Source: Colias croceus (Eukaryota > Arthropoda > Insecta > Lepidoptera > Pieridae). Taken from it: a DNA stretch of 64,000 nucleotides. The notes under the pieces were generated by a model that ran no database searches, was not told the DNA's origin, and worked only from the letters and a program-made list of their open reading frames with translations. Within the stretch, counting starts at the first letter, position 1; each line of letters starts with the position of its first letter. Made by a program: the position numbers and the translations under genes. Below, piece by piece: positions 47,602 to 57,600 of this stretch. The stretch lies in assembly GCF_905220415.1 (NCBI RefSeq), contig NC_059565.1:4798501-4862500 (forward strand). The letters are read 5' to 3'.

Positions 47602-48821
47602 GGGAGCCAGGTGCAAATTTGGTTAATTATTTCCTCTCAAGAGATAATTCGTCAGACGCATCAGAGTATAGTATTATAAAGCCTCGTGAACGTCAGCTGG
47701 CGCTCGGTTGGGGGAGTGAGCGGTTGTAGCCTCCCACGCACGTAGGAAAAAAAAATACATTCATTCATTTCCTCTCAGCTAAAAATTTGTCAAATTGTAG
47801 CTAACCCAATATCTCAACGAAAAAAATAATCAGCTGGTTACAACATGGTGTATTATACGTCAGCTGGTGTCTCGAACATGAAAAAAATAAAATTATTTTC
47901 CGTGATTTCCTCTCAAACTAAAATTTACCTGATGATAGCTTATATGTAACTATGGATATAATATATATAGGTCAGCTGGCTGTATCTGGGTGGAAAAACC
48001 GTCAGCTGATACTTTGAAAGTTATTACATAGGAGTTAGACAGAAGCATCTATTGCCAATTTATATGCATCAACTGACTAGGTTTTCCTCGAATTATTGCT
48101 AGCTGATTTTTTTTATTTATCGCATCAGTATATTAACAATCAGCTCACAAATTTTCACCTGAGATGAAATGACGTATCTTTAATTATTATCGTTATTTTT
48201 TAAAAATCAAGCAACACACGCTAGCATAATATAGACAGTAATAAGGTACTTGGAGGTGGTTAGTTGTGCACATGATTACACTACGTACATTCAGCCACAT
48301 CGGTAAACATGTTTTTACAAATATTATAAAACTGCATTTAAAAATAACTATCATATCATCAAATTCACATAACTACCTAAAAGTGTAACAAATATGAAAT
48401 AACCCACTAAAAACATTAGTTAACTTTATTTATTAAAAAAATAATAGTATAATATATAATTAATAAAGTTATTACTTATCTTTTACGGGGACTTATGTTG
48501 ATGGAATTCCACGTATCTCGATGATTTTGTTAATGTCTCATTATATTCGAGACACCAGCTGACGCATAATACACCATGCTGTAACCAGCTGATTATTATT
48601 TTTCGTTGAGATATTGGGTTAGCTACAATTTGACAAATTTTTAGCTGAGAGGAAATGAATGAATATACTTTTTTTTCTTACGTGCGTGGGAGGCTACAAC
48701 CGCTCACCCCCCCAACCGAGCTCCAGCTGACGTTCACGAGGCTTCATAATACTATACTTTGATGCATTTTACTAATTACCGCTTGAGAGGAACTTGGTCA
48801 TAAAATCTGCTTCTGGCTCCC
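47602..48821. mobile_element. 1.2-kb foldback element with about 290-bp inverted repeats
   Basis: Ends GGGAGCCAG/CTGGCTCCC; arms 47602-47895 and 48535-48821 are mostly complementary (AAGCCTCGTGAACGTCAGCT, CTCCCACGCACGTA, TAGCTAACCCAATATCTCAA blocks). Eight CAGCTG hexamers, no ORF. TTA precedes the left end; the right side has GGA, so the duplication is not confirmed. Possibly Harbinger-related. Confidence 0.75.
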
Positions 48822-48949
48822 GGACCAATACTCATTCTTGAGGTTAGGAAAGATTGAATTTAAAAGATAATGAATATTTAGCTGAATTCTTGCGCTTAGG
48901 CTATCTTTCTTCTATAATTATACACACATTACATGAGCTACATCATTGC

Positions 48950-49036
48950 CACATATCATCAAAATCCGTTCAATAGTTTTACGTGCAAAGCAACACACAC
49001 ATCCGCACAAACTTTCTCATTTATAATATTAGTAGG
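48950..49036 (-). mobile_element. HelE-like 5' fragment
   Basis: ATCAAAATCCGTTCAATAGT, ACACACATCCGCACAAACTT, TTATAATATTAGTAGGAC; the 3' hairpin half is gone. Confidence 0.45.
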
Positions 49037-49649
49037 ACTAACTTTTTTCTGCGCCTTCGTACGTTTGAATTGTAAATCTAAACAATTTTCATATCTAACT
49101 AGAGAACTAAGACTTACGAAAAATTCATTAAAATCGGTTCAACCACAGAACTATATATCTCGATATAGTACTGTGGGTTCAACCGTATTAAAGGAGGCCA
49201 CTGACAATTATACAAACACAAAAAAATATACATTAGTAGCGATTATGAAAATTACTTTTTATTTACACCGTTCACCCTAGGTTGCCTAGAAGAGAACACT
49301 CTGTAGCGAATAGCGATAAGTCTGCTGACATTGCTGCAAAACTTTTAGTTGCACCAAGGTTGCACCTATACCTATATTTTACATCAACAAAATACTTTAA
49401 AAAGTAATTAATAATAAATAATGCATCATGCATTAGGGTAGGTAATTCCGAATGACGGGGTAAATCCAATAATGTTGAATTAATACATAACTAGTGATTG
49501 ATTTAATAAATATGAATGAATGTTTTGATTTATTAATATGAATGCTTTTATTATCAAACCCGAAACCCGTTTAGTGTCAAGCGATACTTTCACGATACTC
49601 AAAATAAAACGATGCTCCAGAGGCGGTATACACAATTTTCCAAAATAAT

Positions 49650-49828
49650 AAATTTCCACCCGCGACTTCGCCCGCATTTTCAAAGAAATCCCGCATAGTT
49701 CCCGTTCCCATGGGATTTCTCTATATGTGTGCTAAATTTCATTGTAATCGGTTCAGTAGTATTTGCGTGAAAGAGTAACAAACACACATACCTACACATC
49801 CTCACAAACTTTCGCAATTATAATATTA
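49650..49828 (-). mobile_element. HelE Helitron-like element, first of a tandem pair
   Basis: CCACCCGCGACTTCGCCCGC, internal deletion after CCCATGGGATTTC, AATCGGTTCAGTAGTATTTG, CACACATACCTACACATCC. Its 5' end is cut by the next copy. Confidence 0.6.
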
Positions 49829-50047
49829 CTAGTTTTCCGCCCGCGTTTGCAAAGGAAAACCCGCATAGTTTCCGTTCCCGTGGGATTTCTGGGATAAAAA
49901 CTATCCTATGTGTTAATCCAAGTTACCCTCTATATGTGTGCTAAATTTCATTGTAATCGGGTCAGCAGTTTTTACGTGAAAGAGTAACAAACACACACAT
50001 ACCTACACACCCTCACAAACTTTCGCAATTATAATATTATAGTAGGA
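49829..50047 (-). mobile_element. HelE Helitron-like element, second of a tandem pair
   Basis: CTAG at 49829, truncated hairpin, AATCCAAGTTACCCTCTATA, AATCGGGTCAGCAG, 5' TCC at 50047. Confidence 0.6.
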
Positions 50048-50237
50048 AGTAGTTTCAGAACTAAGGACGTCTTTGCAAAATCGTCCATTGCCTATATTCA
50101 TTTCAATCACAAATCACAATCCAGTGAAAATTTACTATTTTTACAATATTTGTATTGATAAAATGAAACAGTGCCATCTAGTTTCAAGCTAAGCAAAAAT
50201 TGCATTGTTCATACTATAGCACAGATTTTATATTACC

Positions 50238-50285
50238 TTAGCGTAGCTCAGCTCCCGGCTCCTGTTGGTCTTAGCGTGATTATAG
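50238..50285 (-). mobile_element. HelA Helitron-like fragment
   Basis: GGCTCCTGTTGGTCTTAGCG, TGATTATAGT; termini missing. Confidence 0.45.
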
Positions 50286-51165
50286 TACATAATACCTACA
50301 ATCATTTAAATTTTACAGTTTCCCTTAAATGTTCATTATCGTAATAATTAATATATTAAAACTGTATGTTCGTATTATATAGTTAAGTATTCAATAATTA
50401 AGGTTATCGCAAATTTTACCCATTAAAAAATCCCCATGGAAATAAGTTACTTTTCAAAGTAACCAGGTAATTCAGAGTTTTTTTCCAAATCTACAAAAGT
50501 TTACTAATTTCAACTCTGTATGTAGTGTCGTACTTATATATATAGTATGTAGATACTCCCATGTATAAAGTAGGTACTGTATGGATATGGAATGAAACTA
50601 ATTATATGTGTTTATTTGTTTTTTCTTATTTCTTTTTAATCTGAAAATTTCAACAGTCGAGCGAATAAATCGAATTGAGTTTTTTTTTGAAGTCGCTTGA
50701 ATAAAAATGTAGACCGTACTAATTACAAAATAACTACCTACATATTTAAATATAAATAATAAAAAATTGAAAAATTTTTGGAATGAAACTAAGTAACTAA
50801 CTAAGTAGGTATATGTTGTGAAATAATTTATCTGTTTCTAATTTTTAATGAAAATTTGCGGGAACAATTTCAAAGCAACACAGAAGAAAATTGAGCGGTA
50901 ACAGACTCTAAAAATACACTCGAATTAGTTGATAAGACTACAAAAACACTAATTGATAACCTCCTTTTTTGAAGTCGGTTAAAAAAGTGTAGTTAATCTT
51001 CCCCATTTCGCAGTTCACTCTCTGCGTGTCGGATAATTAAGTCATTTATAAATTGCGTCGGTATTGTGAAATCTCCGTAACCTTCTCCGAGTTCCGAATC
51101 CCCTCCCATGTCACCCAAACCCTCACCTGGAAACATGGATATGAACATACAGTAAAAATAGAGCG
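50286..51165. other. Gene-free intergenic stretch
   Basis: Contains the reversed AAGGAGGTTATCAATT repeat end (50955-50985); otherwise nothing recognised. Confidence 0.35.
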
Positions 51166-51170
51166 TGTGA

Positions 51171-51290
51171 ACCCAGCACACGTGTCAGAAGTGAAACTTC
51201 TTTGGCAAGATTCAAAGATACCAAAATCGTCGCCTTACTTCAAATTACGATTTACGTGACTCTCAACGCGCCTAAAGAAGTTTCACTTCA
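51171..51290. mobile_element. MITE of the GAAGTGAAACTTC group, subtype Q
   Basis: AGCACACGTGTCAGAAGTGA, AACTTCTTTGGCAAGATTC at the left and CGCGCCTAAAGAAGTTTCAC at the right; short interior. Confidence 0.6.
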
Positions 51291-51360
51291 ACAAGCTTTG
51301 TTACAATAAACTCATGAAATTATGTATTGTATTGTCACCGATGTACCTAAAGCTCCGACC

Positions 51361-51543
51361 GCACTTTTCCACCAATAATGTGTAAGGATATGAAGTGAGG
51401 AATGTGTTTGTAAACCAATACCAATAGTATCACTTCTAACGCTAAACCCTTCAAACTTCAACTAGGTATATGAAGCGATGATTGTTTTTTTACAAACACA
51501 TTCCTCACTTCACATCCTCGCACATTATTGATGGAAAAGCACT
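51361..51543. mobile_element. MITE with about 52-bp inverted repeats
   Basis: GCACTTTTCCACCAATAATG and GAAGTGAGGAATGTGTTTGT at the left are mirrored by ACAAACACATTCCTCACTTC and CATTATTGATGGAAAAGC at the right. Non-coding centre. Confidence 0.7.
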
Positions 51544-51571
51544 TTATAAGAGTCGGTGACCCGTGACTGTA

Positions 51572-51761
51572 TTACTAGGTACATAGTATAAAAAAGGCGC
51601 TTTCTCTGTCCCTATGTCCCTTTGTATGCTTAAATCTTTAAAACTACGCAACGGATTTTGATGCGGTTTTTTTAATAGATAGAGTGATTCAAGAGAAAGG
51701 TTTTAGTATATGATTTATTAAGTTTTAGACAAAGCGGGCGAAGCCGCGGGCGGCAAGCTAG
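51572..51761 (+). mobile_element. HelC Helitron-like element, full length
   Basis: ACATAGTATAAAAAAGGCGC, GTCCCTATGTCCCTTTGTAT, CGCAACGGATTTTGATGCGG, hairpin GCGGGCGAAGCCGCGGGCGG, CTAG at 51758-51761. Confidence 0.7.
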
Positions 51762-52241
51762 TACGTAATAAAAAGCGTGTTAAAATAGAAATGTTATACA
51801 AACCTTGACCAGCAACATAGTTAAATGCGATTAAAAACATGAATGATATCAAAATTTTATACATTTTGCCAGAAATTCAGAGAATAAAATGGAGACAGGC
51901 GAGTTTTCTTTAAATATGAGTAATTACCTAGATAATAACCAAGAAAAAAAGACCGGACGGCAACAATTATCATTCCTAGATAACTTGTAATTATTGTAAA
52001 GAAAAAACTAAAACGCCTTTAAATGTCAGAACTAGACATTATTTTAATAAGAACACATGAGAGGCACCAGTTTTCAAATCTGATAAAAAACGGTTCATCC
52101 AATCAAAATTTTAGGAAGTTACAAAATAAAACAAACAGGTTTATGCACTAATTATAACTGGGTTTATTATATTTAACCAATTCATTAATTACTTATATAA
52201 TAATATACATACCTATATAACTTTATATATAAAAGACATTT
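51762..52241. other. Gene-free intergenic stretch
   Basis: AT-rich, nothing recognised. Confidence 0.35.
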
Positions 52242-52385
52242 TAAAGTGAAACTTTTATCACATCGTCTCAAACTTTTTGGTCTGTGTAGCGCATGTCGCG
52301 TGACGCACGATACGTACGATAATTGTCGTACAAATACGATAATTTTTAGTGAAATGTCTATAGTGTGAAAAAAAGTTTCACTTTC
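52242..52385. mobile_element. MITE with AAAGTGAAACTTTT ends
   Basis: AAAGTGAAACTTTTATCACA at the left, GAAAAAAAGTTTCACTTTC at the right; interior CGATACGTACGATAATTGTC. Related in its ends to the GAAGTGAAACTTC group. Confidence 0.55.
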
Positions 52386-52549
52386 ACCGTGTTTTCATAA
52401 AACCACACAACATTTTTTTTATACTATCCCTAATTTTGACATTTTATCTGCCTTATAAACTTAAGTGGTGGGTATACAATATACATTGTAAAATTTTTAA
52501 GTAAATACATGGTAAAACATTAATTTTCATTATTATTATTGCATTCTAA

Positions 52550-52790
52550 GGAAAATATTTACGTTCGTAAAGTTAACACGAAACATTGAATAAAATTTAC
52601 AGTCAAAATACTTTTTCGCTTATGGCATAGTTGATATACATAACTACATACATAATTGCAAAATTTATACAAATACATTAAAAAGAAAGAAAAAAATAAC
52701 AGACACAATAAAAAAATACATAATTTGTACAATAGGGCGACCTTATTTATAAGCGGCAATCTCTGCCAGGCAACGGTAGGAAAGAAATGT
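52550..52790 (-). mobile_element. LINE 3' UTR fragment
   Basis: ATAGGGCGACCTTATTTATA and GCAATCTCTGCCAGGCAACG match the 20965-21130 tail. Confidence 0.45.
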
Positions 52791-52832
52791 TAAAATTCTG
52801 TAGATTTGCGCAGTAAATATTAATATTGATTT

Positions 52833-53049
52833 TTGAAGTGAAACTTCTTTATCGGGGTTGAAAAAAAATTTAGTGTAACATTTTTTCATTACGCGTGACA
52901 TTTTTTCATTACGCGCCATCTTTTTCTTATCCCTACCACGCGTGATTCCACGTATTTCTGTAAAGTTGCATATAGTAAATTATTTTTTGAAAAATAAGGT
53001 CATAAAGAAGTTTCACTTCTTACGTGTGTAGACTAGTACACGCACACAT
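52833..53049. mobile_element. MITE of the GAAGTGAAACTTC group, subtype P
   Basis: GAAGTGAAACTTCTTTATCG, two TTTTTCATTACGCG units, CCACGCGTGATTCCACGTAT, GGTCATAAAGAAGTTTCACT, outer ACGTGTGTAG...TACACGCACACA. Confidence 0.6.
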
Positions 53050-53196
53050 GTTTATAATCAAAGCCGGGGCGAATTGTAACTACTACACAATATTACTATT
53101 GTAGATTACATATACATTTTTTTAATTTTTAAAGCTAATTATTTAAAAATCTACGTGTTAAACATTGCTTTTCTTTTTTATATATGTGTTAGCACA

Positions 53197-53396
53197 CACG
53201 CAGCTCCGCGCGGTTTCACCCCTCGTGGCTCCACCCCTGTTGCTCGTAGCGTGATGATATATATTATATAGCCTATAGCCTTCCACGATAAATGGGCTAT
53301 CTAACACCGAAAGAATTTTTCAAATCGGACTAGTAGTTCCCGAGATTAGCGCGTTCAAACAAACAAACAAACAAACTCTTCAGTTTTATAATATTA
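53197..53396 (-). mobile_element. HelA Helitron-like element
   Basis: GCAGCTCCGCGCGGTTTCAC, CGTAGCGTGATGATATATAT, four CAAA units, CTCTTCAGTTTTATAATATT. Terminal CTAG lost. Confidence 0.6.
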
Positions 53397-53529
53397 GAAT
53401 TTGATTAAAATTTAGAAAACGCTATTTTTAAATAAAATGTTTTAACAATAAAACTATGAGTGTTAATGTTTATGAAAATCCATACAATTATTTACTTGTT
53501 CTGAAAATCATTGTAATATTTTAAGATAT

Positions 53530-54629
53530 TTAATCTCGTTTTTTCTTAAACTGTAAAATTATATCATCAGCAGATCTCTTTAAATTATTATGCGTTATTA
53601 TGCTCGCATTTTCATTTGCTACGTTATCTGTATCATTATTTTGTTTCTTGTCTATGATTTTTATATTATCTGTAATAATTTTCGCGCCACTTTTAATGAC
53701 GTTCGTGGAAATTTTACTTGTAGAAATACTTGGAATAGAGTTTATTTCTTTTGCGACTGTAATTTTTTTGTTACTTGGCGCAATTATTTTTATAAAACGC
53801 GGTATGGACGTGTCTGAAGGACCGCCATTTTTTAATTTCAAAACATCCGATGGACTTATTTTAATTGTTTTCTTTAAATCTGCGTTTATTTTATTTAGAG
53901 CTGTTATATTATCATTTAATATTTGAATTATTTGGTTACTTTTTTTAATAATAACAGGCGTTTTTGTACTAATACTTTTATTGTCCACAACTTTAAAACC
54001 TGACAAACTTTTAGTATCCAAAATGTTTATTTTTAACGGATTTTTATCGACATTTTTATTTGTAATTACATTATCTGTAGATTTTGAATTTATACTATCT
54101 GTGGTTGTTATTTTAACTGGCAATACATTTGATTTAGTAATTATGACAGGCGTATGTTTTTCTATCAACGTTTTTTCTTGATTATCTTCATTTTTCTCCA
54201 CGATTTTTTTTTCTGATTCCGATACATTTGAATTTTGAACATTCTTCCCTGATTTTTTCCGCTTCCCTTTCGCGGACACATTGAAAAAAATAACTTTTTT
54301 CGAACTCGTTTTATTCTTTTCATCTTTAGCTTCACTTTTAGACTTTTCGCCGCCATTTTTATTTCTTTTTTTCACGGATAGCGATTCGACATTAATTTCA
54401 CCTTGCTGATCTTTAACTAGGATGTAGTCTTCGAAACTTTTCTTGACATTTGTTCCCGTTAATAATTTATTCGCGATCGCTTGTGAGAGATCGTTTATCT
54501 TGAAGTCTGCTGTGAGTGTAGCAACACTGTTCCCTGAATCGTTAGTTATTAGAGGATCGGCGCCATATTTGTGTAGTGTTTCTATTATTTCTAGGTAATT
54601 TGGCGCTATTTTATTCCTGTTGCCAGATA
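53530..54629 (-). CDS. Ankyrin-protein exon 6: last repeats and tail
   Basis: Acceptor ATTTTTTCAG (reverse strand); 1100 bp, phase 1 in, stop TAA at 53532-53530. Starts SGNRNKIAPNYLEIIETL, HKYGADPLITNDSGN (fifth ankyrin repeat), then a partial sixth, then KKRNKNGGEKSK and the low-complexity tail. The boxes TPVIITKSN (about 662) and TPVIIKKSN (about 726) suggest an internal duplication. Confidence 0.85.
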
Positions 54630-57600
54630 CTGAAAAAATAAAAATTGGATATTAAAAATTAGGAAATATACATTTGATACTTAGTTTTATAGCATTAAAA
54701 TGCTATGTATTTATAAAGAATGAGAAATGAAATGAGAATCATTTAAAAAATTTACGAATTTGAAAGACGCGGGTTCGAATTCCGCCTCGATATCGATTTT
54801 TTTTTCTATTACGATATAAAATAAGATATGAATACAATATTTTTAAAAAATGTTTGATTACTAAAGCTGACTCATTAATATAAGACCGTATGTGCCGAGC
54901 ACACGCGTCAGAAATGAAACTTCTTTGTCAAGATTCGAAGATGAATGAAGAGGAGCGTTGAGAGTAAAATTTCATGGCAATATCGTCACGTCATGGAGTA
55001 AGGCGACGGATTTTGGTATCTTAGAAACTTGCCAAAGAAGTTTCACTTCTGACACATGTGCACATACGCTCCTCTTTTTTAAGGTTCTTTTTCGTGTCTT
55101 TGATTGAGTGTACATCGAATAGTGCTGTGCCGATAATGATGCAATTTTTATATCTTTTCTCTCGTCAAATATGTTTTTCTTTCTTCTATCTTTTCTTTCT
55201 ATAATTAACTAGCTTACTGCCCGCGGCTTCGCCCGCTTTGTCTAAACCTAATAAATTATATACTAAAACCTTCCTCTTGAATCACTCTATCTATTAAAAA
55301 AAAACCGCATCAAAATCCGTTGCGTAGTTTTAAAGATTTAAGCATACAAAGGGACATAGGGATAAGGAACATAGGGACAGAGAAAGCGACTTTGTTTTAT
55401 ACTATGTAGTGATTATACTCACATTCAGCCTCAGTGAACGCAGTCCTGACAGCTATATACAACGCAGTGTTGCCACACGTTGGCATTTGAACGTTTATAC
55501 TGTGCGGAGCTGCTTGCAGTAGTGTGGCAACTATTGTCTGGTCTCCCTTCATGCTGGCTATCATGAGGGGTGTGTAACCTGTAAAATTTAAAAATAACAT
55601 TAAATTATTTAGTTGTTAGTAACACTTTATTATAGAAAAGCAACGAAAAGAAACTCGTATATCTATACTTAATATTATAAAGCTCAAGTGTTTGTTTGAA
55701 CGTGCTAATCTCAAGAACTACTGGTCCGATTTGAAAAATTCATTCGGTGTTAGATAGCCCATTTATCGAGGAAGGCTATAGATATATCATCACGCTAAGA
55801 CCAACAGGAGCGGAGTCACGCGAGTAAAACCGCGGGGCACAGCTAGTGTTTGATATTATGTATATTTTATACCATTCATATATATATTACTAGCTTTCCA
55901 CTCGCGGCATCGCCCGCGCAGTCAAAGAAAAACCCGCATAGTTCCCGTTCCCGTGGGATTTCCGGGATAAAACCTATCCTATGTCCTTTCTCGGGTATCA
56001 AATTATCTCTATACCAAATTTCATGCAAATTGGTTCAGTAGTTAACACGTGATTGAGTAACAGACAGACAGACAGACAGAGTTACTTTCGCATTTATAAT
56101 ATTAGTATGGATTTTTATAGCATATAAATGAGATTATTTTTAAGGAATAGTAAAAATTCGATTACGAGACGGGATTCGAACCCGCGTCATTCGCTTTAAC
56201 GTGCCGAATTCTGTCTCGTGATTGATTTTTTTTTTTCTCTTCTATATTATATACTAGCTTCCACCCGCAACTCCGTCCGCGCGGATGTCGGTCTTCGCGT
56301 GGATGGTTTATTTCTCCATTTTGAGTAACTCTGACAATGATATCTTATAAATATCTATTGGACCCAAATACGGCTAGGCCTATAATAATACGCAACGTGT
56401 GTTCGCGGTTCTACAGAACAACGTCTATGGATAAAACTGAAAAATTAAGATTAATTTTTTTCTACGTATTTTTTCAGGATAAAAAGTCCTATTTTATGCC
56501 CAGGATAATAAGGTATAATTTTATACCAAGTTTCATCGAAATCGAACCGTTAGTTTTCACGTGACGCCTGAACATACAGACAGACAGACAGACAGACGAC
56601 AAAAAATTTTTTAAACACATATTTGGGTTTGGTATCGATCCAGTAACACCCCCTGGTATTTATTTTTTCAATATTTTCAATGTACAGAATTGACCCTTCT
56701 ACAGATTTATTATAATATGTAAGACTAGCTTCCGCCCGCGACTCCGTCCGCGCGGATGTCGGTCTTTGCGTGGATGGTTTATTTCTCCATTTTGAGTAAC
56801 TCGGACAATGACATCTTATAAATATCTATTGGACCCAAATACGGCTAGGTCTATAATAATACGCAACGTGTGTTCGCGGTACCTACTACAGAACAACGTC
56901 TATGGATAACTGAAAAATTGAGATTAATTTTTTTTCTACGTATTTTTCCAGGATAAAAAGTATCCTATTTTACGCCCAGGATAATAAGGTATAATTATAC
57001 CAAGTTTCATCGAAATCGAACCGGTAGTTTTCACGTGATGTCTTCACATACAGACAGACAGACAGACAGACAGACAAAATTTTTTTTAATCACATATTTG
57101 GGTTTGGTATCGATCCAGTAACACCCCCTGCTAGTTATTTTTTCAATATTTTCAATGTACAGAATTGACCCTTCTACAGATTTATTATATGTATAGATTC
57201 ATTACCATTGTATGAATTTGTATGTGTCCATAGCATACTAGACTCACAATAGCCTATTAAATGTAAAAATAATAAAATATATCCGAGCGGCGTTGTATAA
57301 AACATTCATTGAAATTAACACCTTATTTCGCGGCAGTAATGTTCAAAGTGTATTGTATCGCTCATTTAAAAACTCTGCCTTATACACGTGCAGGCAGAGT
57401 TTTGATGAGGACATAATATATATATTGAGTGTAATTGTTAATCTAATTGTTGAAATTGATTATTTTTGACGTTATATAAATAACAATTTGCTAAAAAAAA
57501 CACATAATATATACAATAAAATAGTTTTGCTGAATGCTATTTCCCAAGAATTCAAAATCAAAACCGAAAAATTTCAACCTACATATTATATGTATACAAA

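Noticed and set aside
48933..49280. 115-codon forward frame
   Set aside because: Begins in a Helitron fragment (HelE-like) and shows no conserved motif.
53590..54181. Forward-strand frames of 66-108 codons opposite the ankyrin-gene tail
   Set aside because: Shadows of the real minus-strand exon; hydrophobic because they are antisense to Lys/Asn-rich codons.
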